Assembly (NCBI GenBank): GCA_020850735.1
Contig: JADZEE010000011.1
Coordinates: 1-35,280, forward strand
Length of the DNA stretch: 35,280 bases
From: Gammaproteobacteria bacterium
GTDB taxonomy: Bacteria; Pseudomonadota; Gammaproteobacteria; JADZEE01
Direction: 5' to 3'
Made by a program: the position numbers and the translations under genes. The notes beneath the pieces are model-generated. The model was not told the DNA's origin. It made no database searches and saw only the letters and a program-made list of their open reading frames with translations. This document shows, one piece after another, positions 16,107 to 23,762 of this stretch. Numbering within the stretch: position 1 is the first letter of the stretch; the number at the start of each line of letters is the position of its first letter.

Positions 16107-16312
16107 TCGCTCGTGAAACCCTCACCGCGCCGGTTGCGACGGCCCCTGGACGCCCCTGGCCGCGTTGCGGGGACCCCAGCATCCTTTCCGCAGGTCCGCT
16201 ACGCGCGCGATTTTGTGCACCCCCGCGCCTGGCCGGGAACGCCCGGGAACCATCTCGCTGCGGCGGGCGAAGGTTTCACGAGCGCTGAGCTCCCGTACGC
16301 GGCGCACCGGCA

Positions 16313-18421
16313 ATGGAGAAGGATTCGCGCTGGATCCTGCGGGAGATGGTGACGCAGCGGCCCGCCGTGACGGGCACGGACGACGCTGCTACGCTCGCGC
16401 GACCGGACGCGGACGACGAAGGTTTCCTGCGGCACTGGATCGACGTCGTCGCCGACAGCGATACCGAGCTCGCGCGCGTGCTTGCCGCCCGCGCGGTCGA
16501 CGCCCGGCGACGCATGGACCGTGAGGACCTGGTCGTCTGGATCGATACGGCCATGCACACCTTCGACCGGCGCGGCCTCGGTGCCGCGATTGCGGTGCTC
16601 GAAGGCTGGGAGCGATTCGCGAGCGAGCGCTTCGAGCGCCGCAACGGGTTGCCGCTCGATGAAGTGTCGGGTGTGCTCGAACGCTTTGTCGCCGGATTGG
16701 GGGGGCGCCGGCTCGAGCTGCGCAGCGCGGCGTATCCCTACACCGACACCGCCGCCATTTATGTGCCGGCGCTGCTCGCACGCCTGCCCGAGCGCGAGGA
16801 AAATTTCCGCCTGTACAAAGCGATGGTGGCGCACCATTGGGCGCAGACGGTACACGGCAGCTGGCGGCCAGCCGTGCTCGCGACGCTGCGCCGCTTTCCC
16901 GATCGTCAGCGCGCGCTGGCGGTATTCGCGGCGCTCGAGCGTGAACGGCTGGATGCGCGGGTCGCGCGCGAGCTGCCGGGCCTTGCGCGTGAGATGCAAT
17001 GGCTGCGCGCGCAGTGCGATGGCGCCGCGCCGCAGCCGGCCAGCTGGGCGCCGTTCGCCGCCGTGCTGCGGCGTCACGGGGCGAGTGCCGAGGACAGCCT
17101 GCGTCTGATCGCCGCGGCAGCCGATACATCCCTGCCGGCGCCGGCCTGCTACCACGGCCGCTTTCTCCCGGACCCGGTCTGGGACGTGCTCACCGCACGC
17201 ATCGACCGCGAGCGCCAGCGCCTGGCAGTCGTACTGGGCAAGCTTGCCGAGGAACAGGATCGGGCACAGCCCGGGCGTTCGTTACGCGCCGGCCGCGCGG
17301 GCGGCGGGCGCTTCCAGCTCGGTACGCGCGGCGGGCAGGCCGGGCGCGCAGACCTGCGCTTCGAGCTGCGCGCCGACGGGCGCAGGCTCGAGCCCCCCGA
17401 CGAGCTCAGGGGTCTGCTGGTTTCGATGATCCAGGATCACGGCCACCTGCCGCCCGAATACCTCGCCGTGTCCGCGCCGGCGGTCTATGACGCCGGTGCG
17501 AACGAGCGCACCGGCACGGCGCCGGACTACCATGCCCTGTTCGACGACACGGGGCGGTATACCTACCCGGAGTGGGACCACGTGCGCGGCCGCTTTCGCA
17601 CCGACTACTGCAGCCTGCGCGAGAGCGACGTCGAGCCGGGCGATCCGCAGTTCGTCACGCGCACACTGGCCAGGCACGCGGGCCTGGTGCGTTCCATCCG
17701 GCGCACGTTCGAGGCCATGGTCGGGGAGGTTCGGGTCGTGCGGCGCCAGGCCGAGGGTGAGGACGTCGACGTGGACGCGCTGGTCGAAGCGCACGTGGAC
17801 GCGTGGCGCGGCGTGGAGCCCGGCGACCGGGTCTACACCCGCCTCGTGCGCGCCGAACGCAACGTGGCGGTCATGTTCATGGTCGACATGAGCGGTTCGA
17901 CCAGGGGCTGGGTCAACGACGCCGAGCGCGAGGCGCTGGTGCTGCTGTGCGAGGCCCTGGAGACGCTCGGCGATCGCTATGCCATCTACGGGTTCTCAGG
18001 CCGTACCCACAAGCGCTGCGAGGTCTACCGCGTGAAACGCTTCGACGAGCCCTACGCCGCCGCGGTCCAGGCGCGCGTGAGCGGTATCCGGCCAAAGGGA
18101 TATACCCGCATGGGGGCCGCGATCCGCCATCTCGGCCACCTGCTCGACGGCGTCCCGGCGCGCACCAAGCTGCTGGTCACGCTCTCGGACGGCAAGCCCG
18201 AGGACTACCGCAGCTACCGGGGCCGTTACGGCGTCGAGGACACCCGCCATGCCTTGCTCGAGCAGCGCCGGCGCGGCATCCACCCGTACTGCATCACCAT
18301 CGACCGCGAAGGCGGCGACTACCTGCCGCATATGTACGGGCCGGCCAGCTACGCCGTCATCGACCGGGTCGACAGGCTGCCGCTGCGGATCGCCGACATC
18401 TACCGCCGGTTGACCAGCTGA
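16313..18421 (+). CDS. CbbO/NorD-type VWA-domain protein
   Basis: 702 residues. A helical N-terminal region (to about 300) and a central variable region precede a C-terminal von Willebrand A domain. The MIDAS begins D525-M-S527-G-S529, with the later Thr in GYTRMGAAI and Asp in TLSDGKPEDY, so the metal site is intact. PEWDH and the C-terminal YLPHMYGPASYAVID are typical of NorD/CbbO proteins. It would act as adaptor or substrate-recognition partner of the AAA+ ATPase upstream. The start is constrained: an in-frame TGA lies at 16286-16288 and ATG 16313 is the first start after it, though it has no clear Shine-Dalgarno. The 206-bp gap after the ATPase is unusually long for such a pair and contains only a small CCGGG/CCCGG hairpin at 16233-16246. 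Confidence 0.9.
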   Translation: MEKDSRWILREMVTQRPAVTGTDDAATLARPDADDEGFLRHWIDVVADSDTELARVLAARAVDARRRMDREDLVVWIDTAMHTFDRRGLGAAIAVLEGWERFASERFERRNGLPLDEVSGVLERFVAGLGGRRLELRSAAYPYTDTAAIYVPALLARLPEREENFRLYKAMVAHHWAQTVHGSWRPAVLATLRRFPDRQRALAVFAALERERLDARVARELPGLAREMQWLRAQCDGAAPQPASWAPFAAVLRRHGASAEDSLRLIAAAADTSLPAPACYHGRFLPDPVWDVLTARIDRERQRLAVVLGKLAEEQDRAQPGRSLRAGRAGGGRFQLGTRGGQAGRADLRFELRADGRRLEPPDELRGLLVSMIQDHGHLPPEYLAVSAPAVYDAGANERTGTAPDYHALFDDTGRYTYPEWDHVRGRFRTDYCSLRESDVEPGDPQFVTRTLARHAGLVRSIRRTFEAMVGEVRVVRRQAEGEDVDVDALVEAHVDAWRGVEPGDRVYTRLVRAERNVAVMFMVDMSGSTRGWVNDAEREALVLLCEALETLGDRYAIYGFSGRTHKRCEVYRVKRFDEPYAAAVQARVSGIRPKGYTRMGAAIRHLGHLLDGVPARTKLLVTLSDGKPEDYRSYRGRYGVEDTRHALLEQRRRGIHPYCITIDREGGDYLPHMYGPASYAVIDRVDRLPLRIADIYRRLTS

Positions 18422-18457
18422 GCCGATTGCCGTGCACTCGCGGCGCGGCGGCCGGGC

Positions 18458-18481
18458 CCCGCGCCGTTGCAACGGCGCGGG
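18458..18481. terminator. Perfect 24-bp palindrome between convergent genes
   Basis: The arm CCCGCGCCGTTG (18458-18469) is followed immediately by its exact reverse complement (18470-18481). It lies between the stop of the VWA gene (18421) and the stop of the convergent DUF1329 gene (18520). As RNA it would form a strong hairpin with a small TTGCAA-centred loop in either direction; a bidirectional terminator is most likely. No T-run follows. Confidence 0.6.
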
Positions 18482-18519
18482 TGCGGGCACTGTCGTGTCG
18501 TGGGTGAGATGGCGGGCGC

Positions 18520-19830
18520 TTACCGTCCGCGTTTGCGCAGGTTCTGAACCGCAAACAGCGACGGCGGGTTCTCTTCCGGATTGATGATCGAGCGGAATTG
18601 GAGTGTCGTGCAGTGTTTGGCCTGCTCGTCCAGCAGCACGGCGCAGGTCTCCACCGGTACGCCGACCCCCTTGTTGCGCGGGTGATGGTGATCGGCGTGG
18701 CTCTTGCAGATGTAGAAGTTCTTCCAGAAATCACCCTTCTTGTCGAACACGCGCAGGATCGGCATCACCATCGTTTCGGCGTCGAGAAATATCTCGCGGC
18801 GAGAGAGCGGGTGGTTGGGATCCTTGGGCTTGCCGATCAGCAGGTGCACCTTGCGCAGTTGCCACGGTACCTGTGGGAAACACCCGCCCTGTCCCGCGAA
18901 GCGCACGAACTTGTAGCCGTCGTCGGTGCCCGGATCCTCGGGTTCGAGCTGATCGGCGATGTCGTTGTGGTAGTAGAACGGCGCCATGATGTTCAGCGTC
19001 TTCCCGTACTCCCAGTTGTAGTCGGACACCCGGCCGTTGTAGCCCTCGAAGTCCTCGATCATCAGATCGGTGCCGAGAAACGCGTCGGTAATCTGACCGG
19101 CGGCCAAGCGCCGCACGCGGCGCTGGAAGCCGAGGTACAGCCAGGCGTCGTCGCGTTTCTGGTCGTTCTGGTAGCGTTGTATCAGCAATTGGGTGTTGGC
19201 AATGTCGAAGGGTTCGAGCACGTGGCCGTAGATCGAGCGGTAGATCCCGGCCGGGTTGTCGTCGAAGGCCGGCTTCGGATCGAACTGCACGCGGTGCGCC
19301 CAGTTCAGGAAATGCCACTCGAAGCGCAGCTGGCGCTCGACCTTGCCGGAGGTCAGCTCGCGGAAGGTCCACCAGAACGGGTGTATGGTCTCGCTGTCGC
19401 CGGAGTTGAACCCGTACTGGTAGCTCCACACGAGCTTCTGCCCGGCCTGCGGATCGTTCGGATCGGGTTCTTTCGGAAACGCCCGGCCGGCCGTGTAGTT
19501 CACCAGCAGGCCGTTTTCGTCCAGTTGTACCTTGCCGGGGTTGGCGCGGCTCGCCTCGATGTAGCCGGGGTGCAGCGGAAACTCGGCCGTCGGGATCACC
19601 GGGAACTGGTACCAGCCGTTGTCGATGTAGCGGTACGTGGCGTCGTCCAGGATCTCCTTGAACTGCGCGACGTTGCTCTTGTCGATCGTCATCCCGGGCT
19701 CGAGTCCGGGGTAGGTCGGAAAGCCGTTCCGGTACGGATGGAACGAGTCGTCGACTTCGTTGGCGTGTACGCTGGCGGCCAGCAACAGTCCTGCCGCGAG
19801 CCCGGAAAAACCGAGTTGGGTGCCCTGCAT
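18520..19830 (-). CDS. DUF1329 family envelope protein (LolB-like fold)
   Basis: 436 residues. Residues 1-23 form a signal peptide (hydrophobic GLAAGLLLAASVHA, cleavage probably after SVHA), so it is exported. The mature part has DUF1329 features: GLEPGMTIDKSNV near the N-terminus, an aromatic-rich middle (WWTFREL, YNWEYGK), and the C-terminal HLLIGKPKDPNHPLSRREIF and DAETMVMPILRVFDKKGDFW strands. DUF1329 proteins are predicted outer-membrane-associated, LolB-like, and often sit beside genes for degradation of sterols, aromatics or other hydrophobic compounds. The start at 19830 has a perfect AAAGGAGG six bases upstream; a longer start at 19869 would bury the signal peptide. No lipobox cysteine is seen. 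It is convergent with the diiron/AAA+/VWA operon, so any functional link is positional. Confidence 0.85.
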   Translation of the reverse strand: MQGTQLGFSGLAAGLLLAASVHANEVDDSFHPYRNGFPTYPGLEPGMTIDKSNVAQFKEILDDATYRYIDNGWYQFPVIPTAEFPLHPGYIEASRANPGKVQLDENGLLVNYTAGRAFPKEPDPNDPQAGQKLVWSYQYGFNSGDSETIHPFWWTFRELTSGKVERQLRFEWHFLNWAHRVQFDPKPAFDDNPAGIYRSIYGHVLEPFDIANTQLLIQRYQNDQKRDDAWLYLGFQRRVRRLAAGQITDAFLGTDLMIEDFEGYNGRVSDYNWEYGKTLNIMAPFYYHNDIADQLEPEDPGTDDGYKFVRFAGQGGCFPQVPWQLRKVHLLIGKPKDPNHPLSRREIFLDAETMVMPILRVFDKKGDFWKNFYICKSHADHHHPRNKGVGVPVETCAVLLDEQAKHCTTLQFRSIINPEENPPSLFAVQNLRKRGR

Positions 19831-20030
19831 CCGTGGCCTCCTTTGCGCCGATGCCCCGCATCGCGCCAATGTGAGCTGAGTGCTTGTGAACGAACCGCCG
19901 CACCGGCGGTGACGGCCGGCACTCGATTGACGAGCCTATGTTAACACCGCGAATTCTGCCACCGGTCCCCTCACGTTCCGGCAGGGCACGCATCCTAAAA
20001 AACGCTAGCACGGTGGTATGCCCTGTGGTC

Positions 20031-20044
20031 TTGACTTGGATCAA
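20031..20044. promoter_or_regulatory. FNR/ANR-like box, one mismatch
   Basis: TTGACTTGGATCAA matches the TTGAT-N4-ATCAA consensus with one mismatch. It lies about 200 bp upstream of the DUF1329 start and 287 bp upstream of the hemerythrin start, so its target is unclear. Confidence 0.5.
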
Positions 20045-20241
20045 GCGAAACCGGGGCCTGCCGCCGCCCGCGCATCTGCGCGTCGATCGCCGTGCCGGTC
20101 GGGCGCCGCGCATGCGCCGGGAGCGGTTCACCTGCACCGGGCCTGGTGCGCAGAGCGACGGACATGGCCGGGTACCCGGGCCCGGCGGGGCCGCCGAATC
20201 CGGGTCAATCGGCACCCCCGCGACCGGTCACCGCGTGATGG

Positions 20242-20255
20242 TTGATCCGGATCAA
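20242..20255 (+). promoter_or_regulatory. Perfect FNR/ANR/DNR box upstream of hemerythrin
   Basis: TTGATCCGGATCAA is an exact TTGAT-N4-ATCAA site. Its centre at 20248.5 would be at -41.5 relative to a start site near 20290. A weak -10-like CATCCT (20277-20282) fits that spacing, the usual class II activated promoter. The start codon is at 20331. Confidence 0.75.
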
Positions 20256-20330
20256 GCCGGCCGTGTGCGCGCCGCGCATCCTTCGGCACATATGCGACGG
20301 CGCACGGGTGCAGCCGCGGAGGTGCAACCT

Positions 20331-20726
20331 ATGGCACTGCTGGAGTGGAACGATGCCTACGACCTGGGTATACGGCACCTCGATTTCGAGCATCGCGACC
20401 TGTTCGAATGCATCAACGCGCTGTACGAGCAATGCACCACCCGCTGCGGGCCTGACGATGTCGAGGACTGCATCGGCAAGCTGCAGATGCGGCTCGCCGC
20501 GCATTTCGCGCTGGAGGAGCAGAACATGCGCGACCTCAAGTGCCCCACCTACGTGGTGCACAAGCAGGTGCACGATGCGTTCCTCGACGAAATCGGCGAA
20601 GCGTTGGCGGACTTCAGCGCCGACACGCCGGAAGCGGACTTCGCCGCGCTGGCGCGGCGCGTCCGGGACTGGATCGTGGAGCACATCACGACCTACGACC
20701 GCGCGCTCATCGACCTCGACGCGTGA
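20331..20726 (+). CDS. Bacteriohemerythrin
   Basis: 131-residue single-domain O2-binding diiron protein. All expected ligands are visible: H21 (FEHRD), H58 and E62 (AHFALEE), H77 and H81 (HKQVH), H118 and D123 (EHITTYD). Length and motif spacing are normal for the family. Such proteins bind O2 reversibly and are proposed to store or deliver O2, or to sense it, in the cytoplasm; no fused output domain is present. The start has GGAGGT eight bases upstream. A perfect FNR-type box lies about 80 bp upstream, indicating induction under low oxygen. It is convergent with the MlaF-like gene. Confidence 0.95.
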   Translation: MALLEWNDAYDLGIRHLDFEHRDLFECINALYEQCTTRCGPDDVEDCIGKLQMRLAAHFALEEQNMRDLKCPTYVVHKQVHDAFLDEIGEALADFSADTPEADFAALARRVRDWIVEHITTYDRALIDLDA

Positions 20727-20761
20727 CCGACGTCCGCCCCGCCGGGCTGCGACGGTGGTGA

Positions 20762-21583
20762 TCAGCGGGCGGCGTGCAGAATGGGCATGACCTCGAAGTA
20801 GGGTCGGATCACCGGCTCGGTGGACGCGTGGAACCCGGCGAAGGGGCCGTCGAAAAACACGCGACCTTCGTGCAGCATCACCGTGCGCGGCTCGAGCCGG
20901 CTCAGCAGATCCTTGTCGTGGGTGATGATGATCGTGGTCCGTGCCTCGCCCCCGGGCCCCGGTGCATGGTGCGTCTCGTGGATGAGATCGTGGATCTGGG
21001 CGGAGCTGGTCGGGTCGAGCCCGGTGGTCGGCTCGTCGTAGAACAGCACGGCCGGATCCATCGCCAGCGCGCGCGCCACGGCAAGGCGTTTGGCCATGCC
21101 GCCGGAGAGCTGCTCCTGGTTGCGACGCAGAAACTCGTCGTCGGTAGGCAACGCGACGTCGGCGAGCGCACGCCGGGCGATCGGCAGGATGGCCGCATCC
21201 TCGAGGCGCTTGACCTCCTTCAGCCACAACGCGATGTTGTCGTAGACGGTGCCGGAGAACAGCGCATTGCGCTGGAATACCACGCCCCAGTGGACGTGGA
21301 TCTCGTCGCGATCGGTGTCGTCCACGGTGTCGAGCAATTTGAGCGGTGCACCCGGTTCGGAGTGATCGGCCACGTAGACACGCCCGGTGTCCGGCCGGAG
21401 CTGACCGAGGATGTGATTGAGCAGCACGGTCTTGCCGCAGCCCGAGCCGCCGACGATGGCGAGGCAGTCTCCCCGGTAGACGGTGAGGTCGACACCGCGC
21501 AGCACGGGCCGGGCCGCAAAGGCCTTGTGCACGTTCTCGATTCGGATTTCGACCGCTCGGTCGCCGGCCGCGTCTGCGTCCAC
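20762..21583 (-). CDS. MlaF-type ABC transporter ATPase (orphan)
   Basis: 273 residues. Walker A GGSGCGKT (45-52), Q-loop Q104, signature LSGGM (159-163) followed by AKRLAVARALAMDP, Walker B VLFYDEP (169-175) and H-loop H202 (THD). The LSGGMxKR...ALAMDPAVLFYDEPTTGLDP pattern is that of MlaF/Ttg2A/Mce-associated ATPases, which power lipid movement between membranes. It has an acidic insert at about 72-97 and a Gly/Pro loop at about 187-195. No MlaE permease or MlaD/MCE protein is next to it, so its membrane partners must be elsewhere. GTG start with AGGGAG upstream. It lies 73 bp downstream of the PP2C gene on the same strand, so the two are probably co-transcribed. Confidence 0.85.
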   Translation of the reverse strand: MDADAAGDRAVEIRIENVHKAFAARPVLRGVDLTVYRGDCLAIVGGSGCGKTVLLNHILGQLRPDTGRVYVADHSEPGAPLKLLDTVDDTDRDEIHVHWGVVFQRNALFSGTVYDNIALWLKEVKRLEDAAILPIARRALADVALPTDDEFLRRNQEQLSGGMAKRLAVARALAMDPAVLFYDEPTTGLDPTSSAQIHDLIHETHHAPGPGGEARTTIIITHDKDLLSRLEPRTVMLHEGRVFFDGPFAGFHASTEPVIRPYFEVMPILHAAR

Positions 21584-21656
21584 GTCCCTGTGCGCTCCCT
21601 CAGTGAGCCGTGCGCCGTCGCCGGCGGGCGCCGTCCGTGTTCGGTCGCGGCACGCT

Positions 21657-22505
21657 TCAGGTGCTCCGTTCGGCGCCGTGCCGTTTACCGGGCAGCCGGT
21701 ACGCGACCGCGGTCAGATCGTCGGGCTTGGATGGCGCGCCAGCCGCGCCGTCCGTCATACGTGTCCGCGCGTCCCTGACCAGACGTTCGACCGCCTGTTG
21801 GAGCGGGCCCTTGCGCATGCGCTCGACGATTTCGTCCAGGTGCAGATTGTCGAACAGACCGTCGCTCGCGACCAGCAGGGTGTCGAAGGGATTGAGCGCC
21901 AGCGGCGGCCCGATCTCGATGCGCATCTGGTTCGAGCCGATCACGTTCGAGACGATGTGCCGATCCTCGTGGTGCATTGCGTCGCTCTGGTTGAGCATAC
22001 CGGATTCCACCGCGAACCCGACCGGCGAATGCGGCACGGTCTGCCAGCGCATGCGACCGCGCTGTCCGGCCAGCAGGATGATCGAGTCGCCGACGTGGTA
22101 GGGGCGGATGCGCCGGCCTTCGATTTCAACGACCGCCAGCGTGGTCGCCGCACCGGTGCCCAGCGCGAGCACCGCCCGGTTCGCGGCCTCGATGCCGTCG
22201 AGGATGGCGGTGCGTGTTTCCAGCCCGTCGGCGCGCGCCTGGCCCAGCGCCGCGGCGAGCGTCTCCAGCGCGACCCGCGACGCCTGCTCGCCAGCCGGCA
22301 GTCCGCCCAGGCCGTCGGCGACCGCAATCACGGCGGCATCCTCGGTCAGGGCCACGAGCAGGGCGCAGTCCTCGTTCGGCGTGTCCTTGTCCGGCGAGCG
22401 GAAGGAGGCGACGGCGGCGTGTCCGCCCGCGAGCGGCAGCGACGCCACTTCTTCTCCCTCGGCGTGCGCGAACAGTGTCGCGCCGGCAGTCGACAGTGCC
22501 TTCAT
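21657..22505 (-). CDS. PP2C-family Ser/Thr protein phosphatase
   Basis: 282 residues with PPM/PP2C metal-site motifs: DTPNEDCALL (E45-D46), VADGLGGLPAGEQAS (D64-G65), a VGDSIILL strand, LVASDGLFDNL and PDDLTAVAYRL near the C-terminus. It would dephosphorylate Ser/Thr-phosphoproteins in the cytoplasm; no signal peptide or membrane helix. GAGG lies close to the ATG. No Hanks-type kinase is in the window. It shares a strand and probable transcript with the MlaF-like ATPase, so regulation of that transporter by dephosphorylation is conceivable but unproven. The AT-rich DNA just upstream (22530-22555) is the likely promoter region. Confidence 0.9.
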   Translation of the reverse strand: MKALSTAGATLFAHAEGEEVASLPLAGGHAAVASFRSPDKDTPNEDCALLVALTEDAAVIAVADGLGGLPAGEQASRVALETLAAALGQARADGLETRTAILDGIEAANRAVLALGTGAATTLAVVEIEGRRIRPYHVGDSIILLAGQRGRMRWQTVPHSPVGFAVESGMLNQSDAMHHEDRHIVSNVIGSNQMRIEIGPPLALNPFDTLLVASDGLFDNLHLDEIVERMRKGPLQQAVERLVRDARTRMTDGAAGAPSKPDDLTAVAYRLPGKRHGAERST

Positions 22506-22670
22506 GTGTCCTCGTGGTGCTCCAGGATATGGTCAATTTTATCAGCTACTTGGAGTTTGCCGGCAGGAATCCGGTCGCAGCCCCGCGCGCGCGCGCCGCG
22601 AACACGCGGAAGCCATTGAATTCATGGGGGCTGAGCGCTGCCATCGCCAGCCCGTGGGCGACCGCGAACC

Positions 22671-22708
22671 GGCGCGGGCGACGCCGACCGGCGGGCGTCG
22701 CCCGCGCC
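22671..22708 (-). terminator. 15-bp perfect hairpin after the DUF120-HAD gene
   Basis: The 15-bp arm at 22671-22685 (GGCGCGGGCGACGCC) pairs perfectly with 22694-22708 around an 8-nt loop. It begins immediately after the stop codon on the minus strand. Very likely a factor-independent or hairpin-assisted terminator, although no T-run is present. Confidence 0.65.
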
Positions 22709-23758
22709 TCAGATCGCAGCCAGGATCGCGGGCAGCGCGCGGTGATCGGTCAGCACGCGGTCGGCACCCAGCGTCGCCAGGCGCAGGCAATCGCCGCCGC
22801 CCGACAGGACGGCGACGGCCTGCATGCCCGCGGCACGGGCCGCCAGTACGTCGACTTCGCTGTCGCCTACGTAAACGCTGTCGCGGGCGGTCGCACCGAG
22901 CCGTTCCAGGGCGAGCAGCAGGCCTTGCGGATCGGGCTTGCGGCGCTCGACGTCGTACGCCGTGACGACGGTACGGAAGTGGCCGAGCAGACGCGCAGCT
23001 TCGAGCAGCGCCATGCCGTGACCGCCCGAGCCGGTGACGATGCCGAGCATGAAGCCACGTCCGGCGAGATCGGTGAGCGTCGTGCCGATCTCGGGGAACG
23101 CACGGGCATGCGTGTCGATCATGGCCGGTGTGACGCGCACCGCCTCGCGGTGCAGGACGTCGAACAGCGCCTCGCGCCCGGGGTGGTCGGCCGGAACGAC
23201 CAGGTCCCAGAAATTGACGTGCTGTCCGCTGAGCGCGCGGTGGATGTGCTCGTCGGTGATCGCCAGGCCGTGTGGCGCGGCGGCCGCTTCGGCGATCCGG
23301 CGGTAGGCGCGCAACGAGTCGACCAGGGTACCGTCGAGGTCGAACAGCACGGTGCGCGCCGGCAGCGGGGCGAGTCGTTCGATCACCACCGGGTCGCCGT
23401 CACGCAGGCCGAGGGCGGTGCGCAGGTGCACCGGCGCGACGATCTCGATGCGCTCATCCGGATAGTCGGGCACCTGCGGGCAGATCACCGCGCCCGGTAC
23501 GCAGCCGGCGATCCGTACCGGCAGGACGAGGCCCGGGCACCACGCGGGATCGGGGGGATCGAGCCGGATCGGCAGCCGTTCCCGCCATGTCAGCCAGCGT
23601 TCGCGCGCGGCGTCGGCCACGATGAGGTTGAGCGTGCCCGGCGCCGGATCGATGCCCACCTGGCGCACCAGTTGCGAGCGGACCCAGTCGAGACCGGTGA
23701 AGGTCGCGGCTTCGCCGGCGCCGGCGCGCACGCGGCCGGTGATCTGTTCTCCCGTCAC
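22709..23758 (-). CDS. Fusion: CTP-dependent riboflavin kinase-like domain (DUF120) + HAD phosphatase
   Basis: 349 residues in two parts. Residues about 5-129 match the archaeal RibK/DUF120 family: GRVRAGAGEAATF, then PGTLN (40-44, the family's metal-binding Thr and Asn), VPGAVICP, and DERIEIVAPVHLRTALGLRD with the GDPVVI end. Archaeal RibK makes FMN from riboflavin and CTP. Residues about 135-349 are a HAD subfamily IA hydrolase: DLDGTLVDS (nucleophile D140, D142), motif II VTGSGG, K264 in RRKPDP, and GDSEVD (D289, D293). Both active sites look intact. The GTG start at 23758 lies 4 bp beyond the AraC stop, so the two form an operon. Start choice keeps the whole DUF120 N-terminus. Possible roles are flavin phosphorylation/dephosphorylation or a regulated nucleotide phosphatase; the substrate is not known. 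Confidence 0.85.
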   Translation of the reverse strand: MTGEQITGRVRAGAGEAATFTGLDWVRSQLVRQVGIDPAPGTLNLIVADAARERWLTWRERLPIRLDPPDPAWCPGLVLPVRIAGCVPGAVICPQVPDYPDERIEIVAPVHLRTALGLRDGDPVVIERLAPLPARTVLFDLDGTLVDSLRAYRRIAEAAAAPHGLAITDEHIHRALSGQHVNFWDLVVPADHPGREALFDVLHREAVRVTPAMIDTHARAFPEIGTTLTDLAGRGFMLGIVTGSGGHGMALLEAARLLGHFRTVVTAYDVERRKPDPQGLLLALERLGATARDSVYVGDSEVDVLAARAAGMQAVAVLSGGGDCLRLATLGADRVLTDHRALPAILAAI

Positions 23759-23762
23759 GCGC

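Larger units (their letters stand above)
19831..20330. other. 500-bp regulatory intergenic region with two FNR-type boxes
   Basis: No gene is convincing on either strand here. The region separates the divergently transcribed DUF1329 and bacteriohemerythrin genes. It holds an imperfect FNR-like site at 20031-20044 and a perfect one at 20242-20255, and an AT-richer stretch at 19994-20010. Its length is unusual for this compact window. Confidence 0.65.

Noticed and set aside
16113..16352. Small open frame in the gap before the VWA gene
   Set aside because: GTG start without a Shine-Dalgarno, overlap with the VWA start, and low-complexity sequence; not a convincing gene.
15294..18421. Calling the AAA+/VWA pair a Rubisco or NO reductase activase
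   Set aside because: No cbbLS, norB or norC genes occur in the window; family membership alone does not identify the target.
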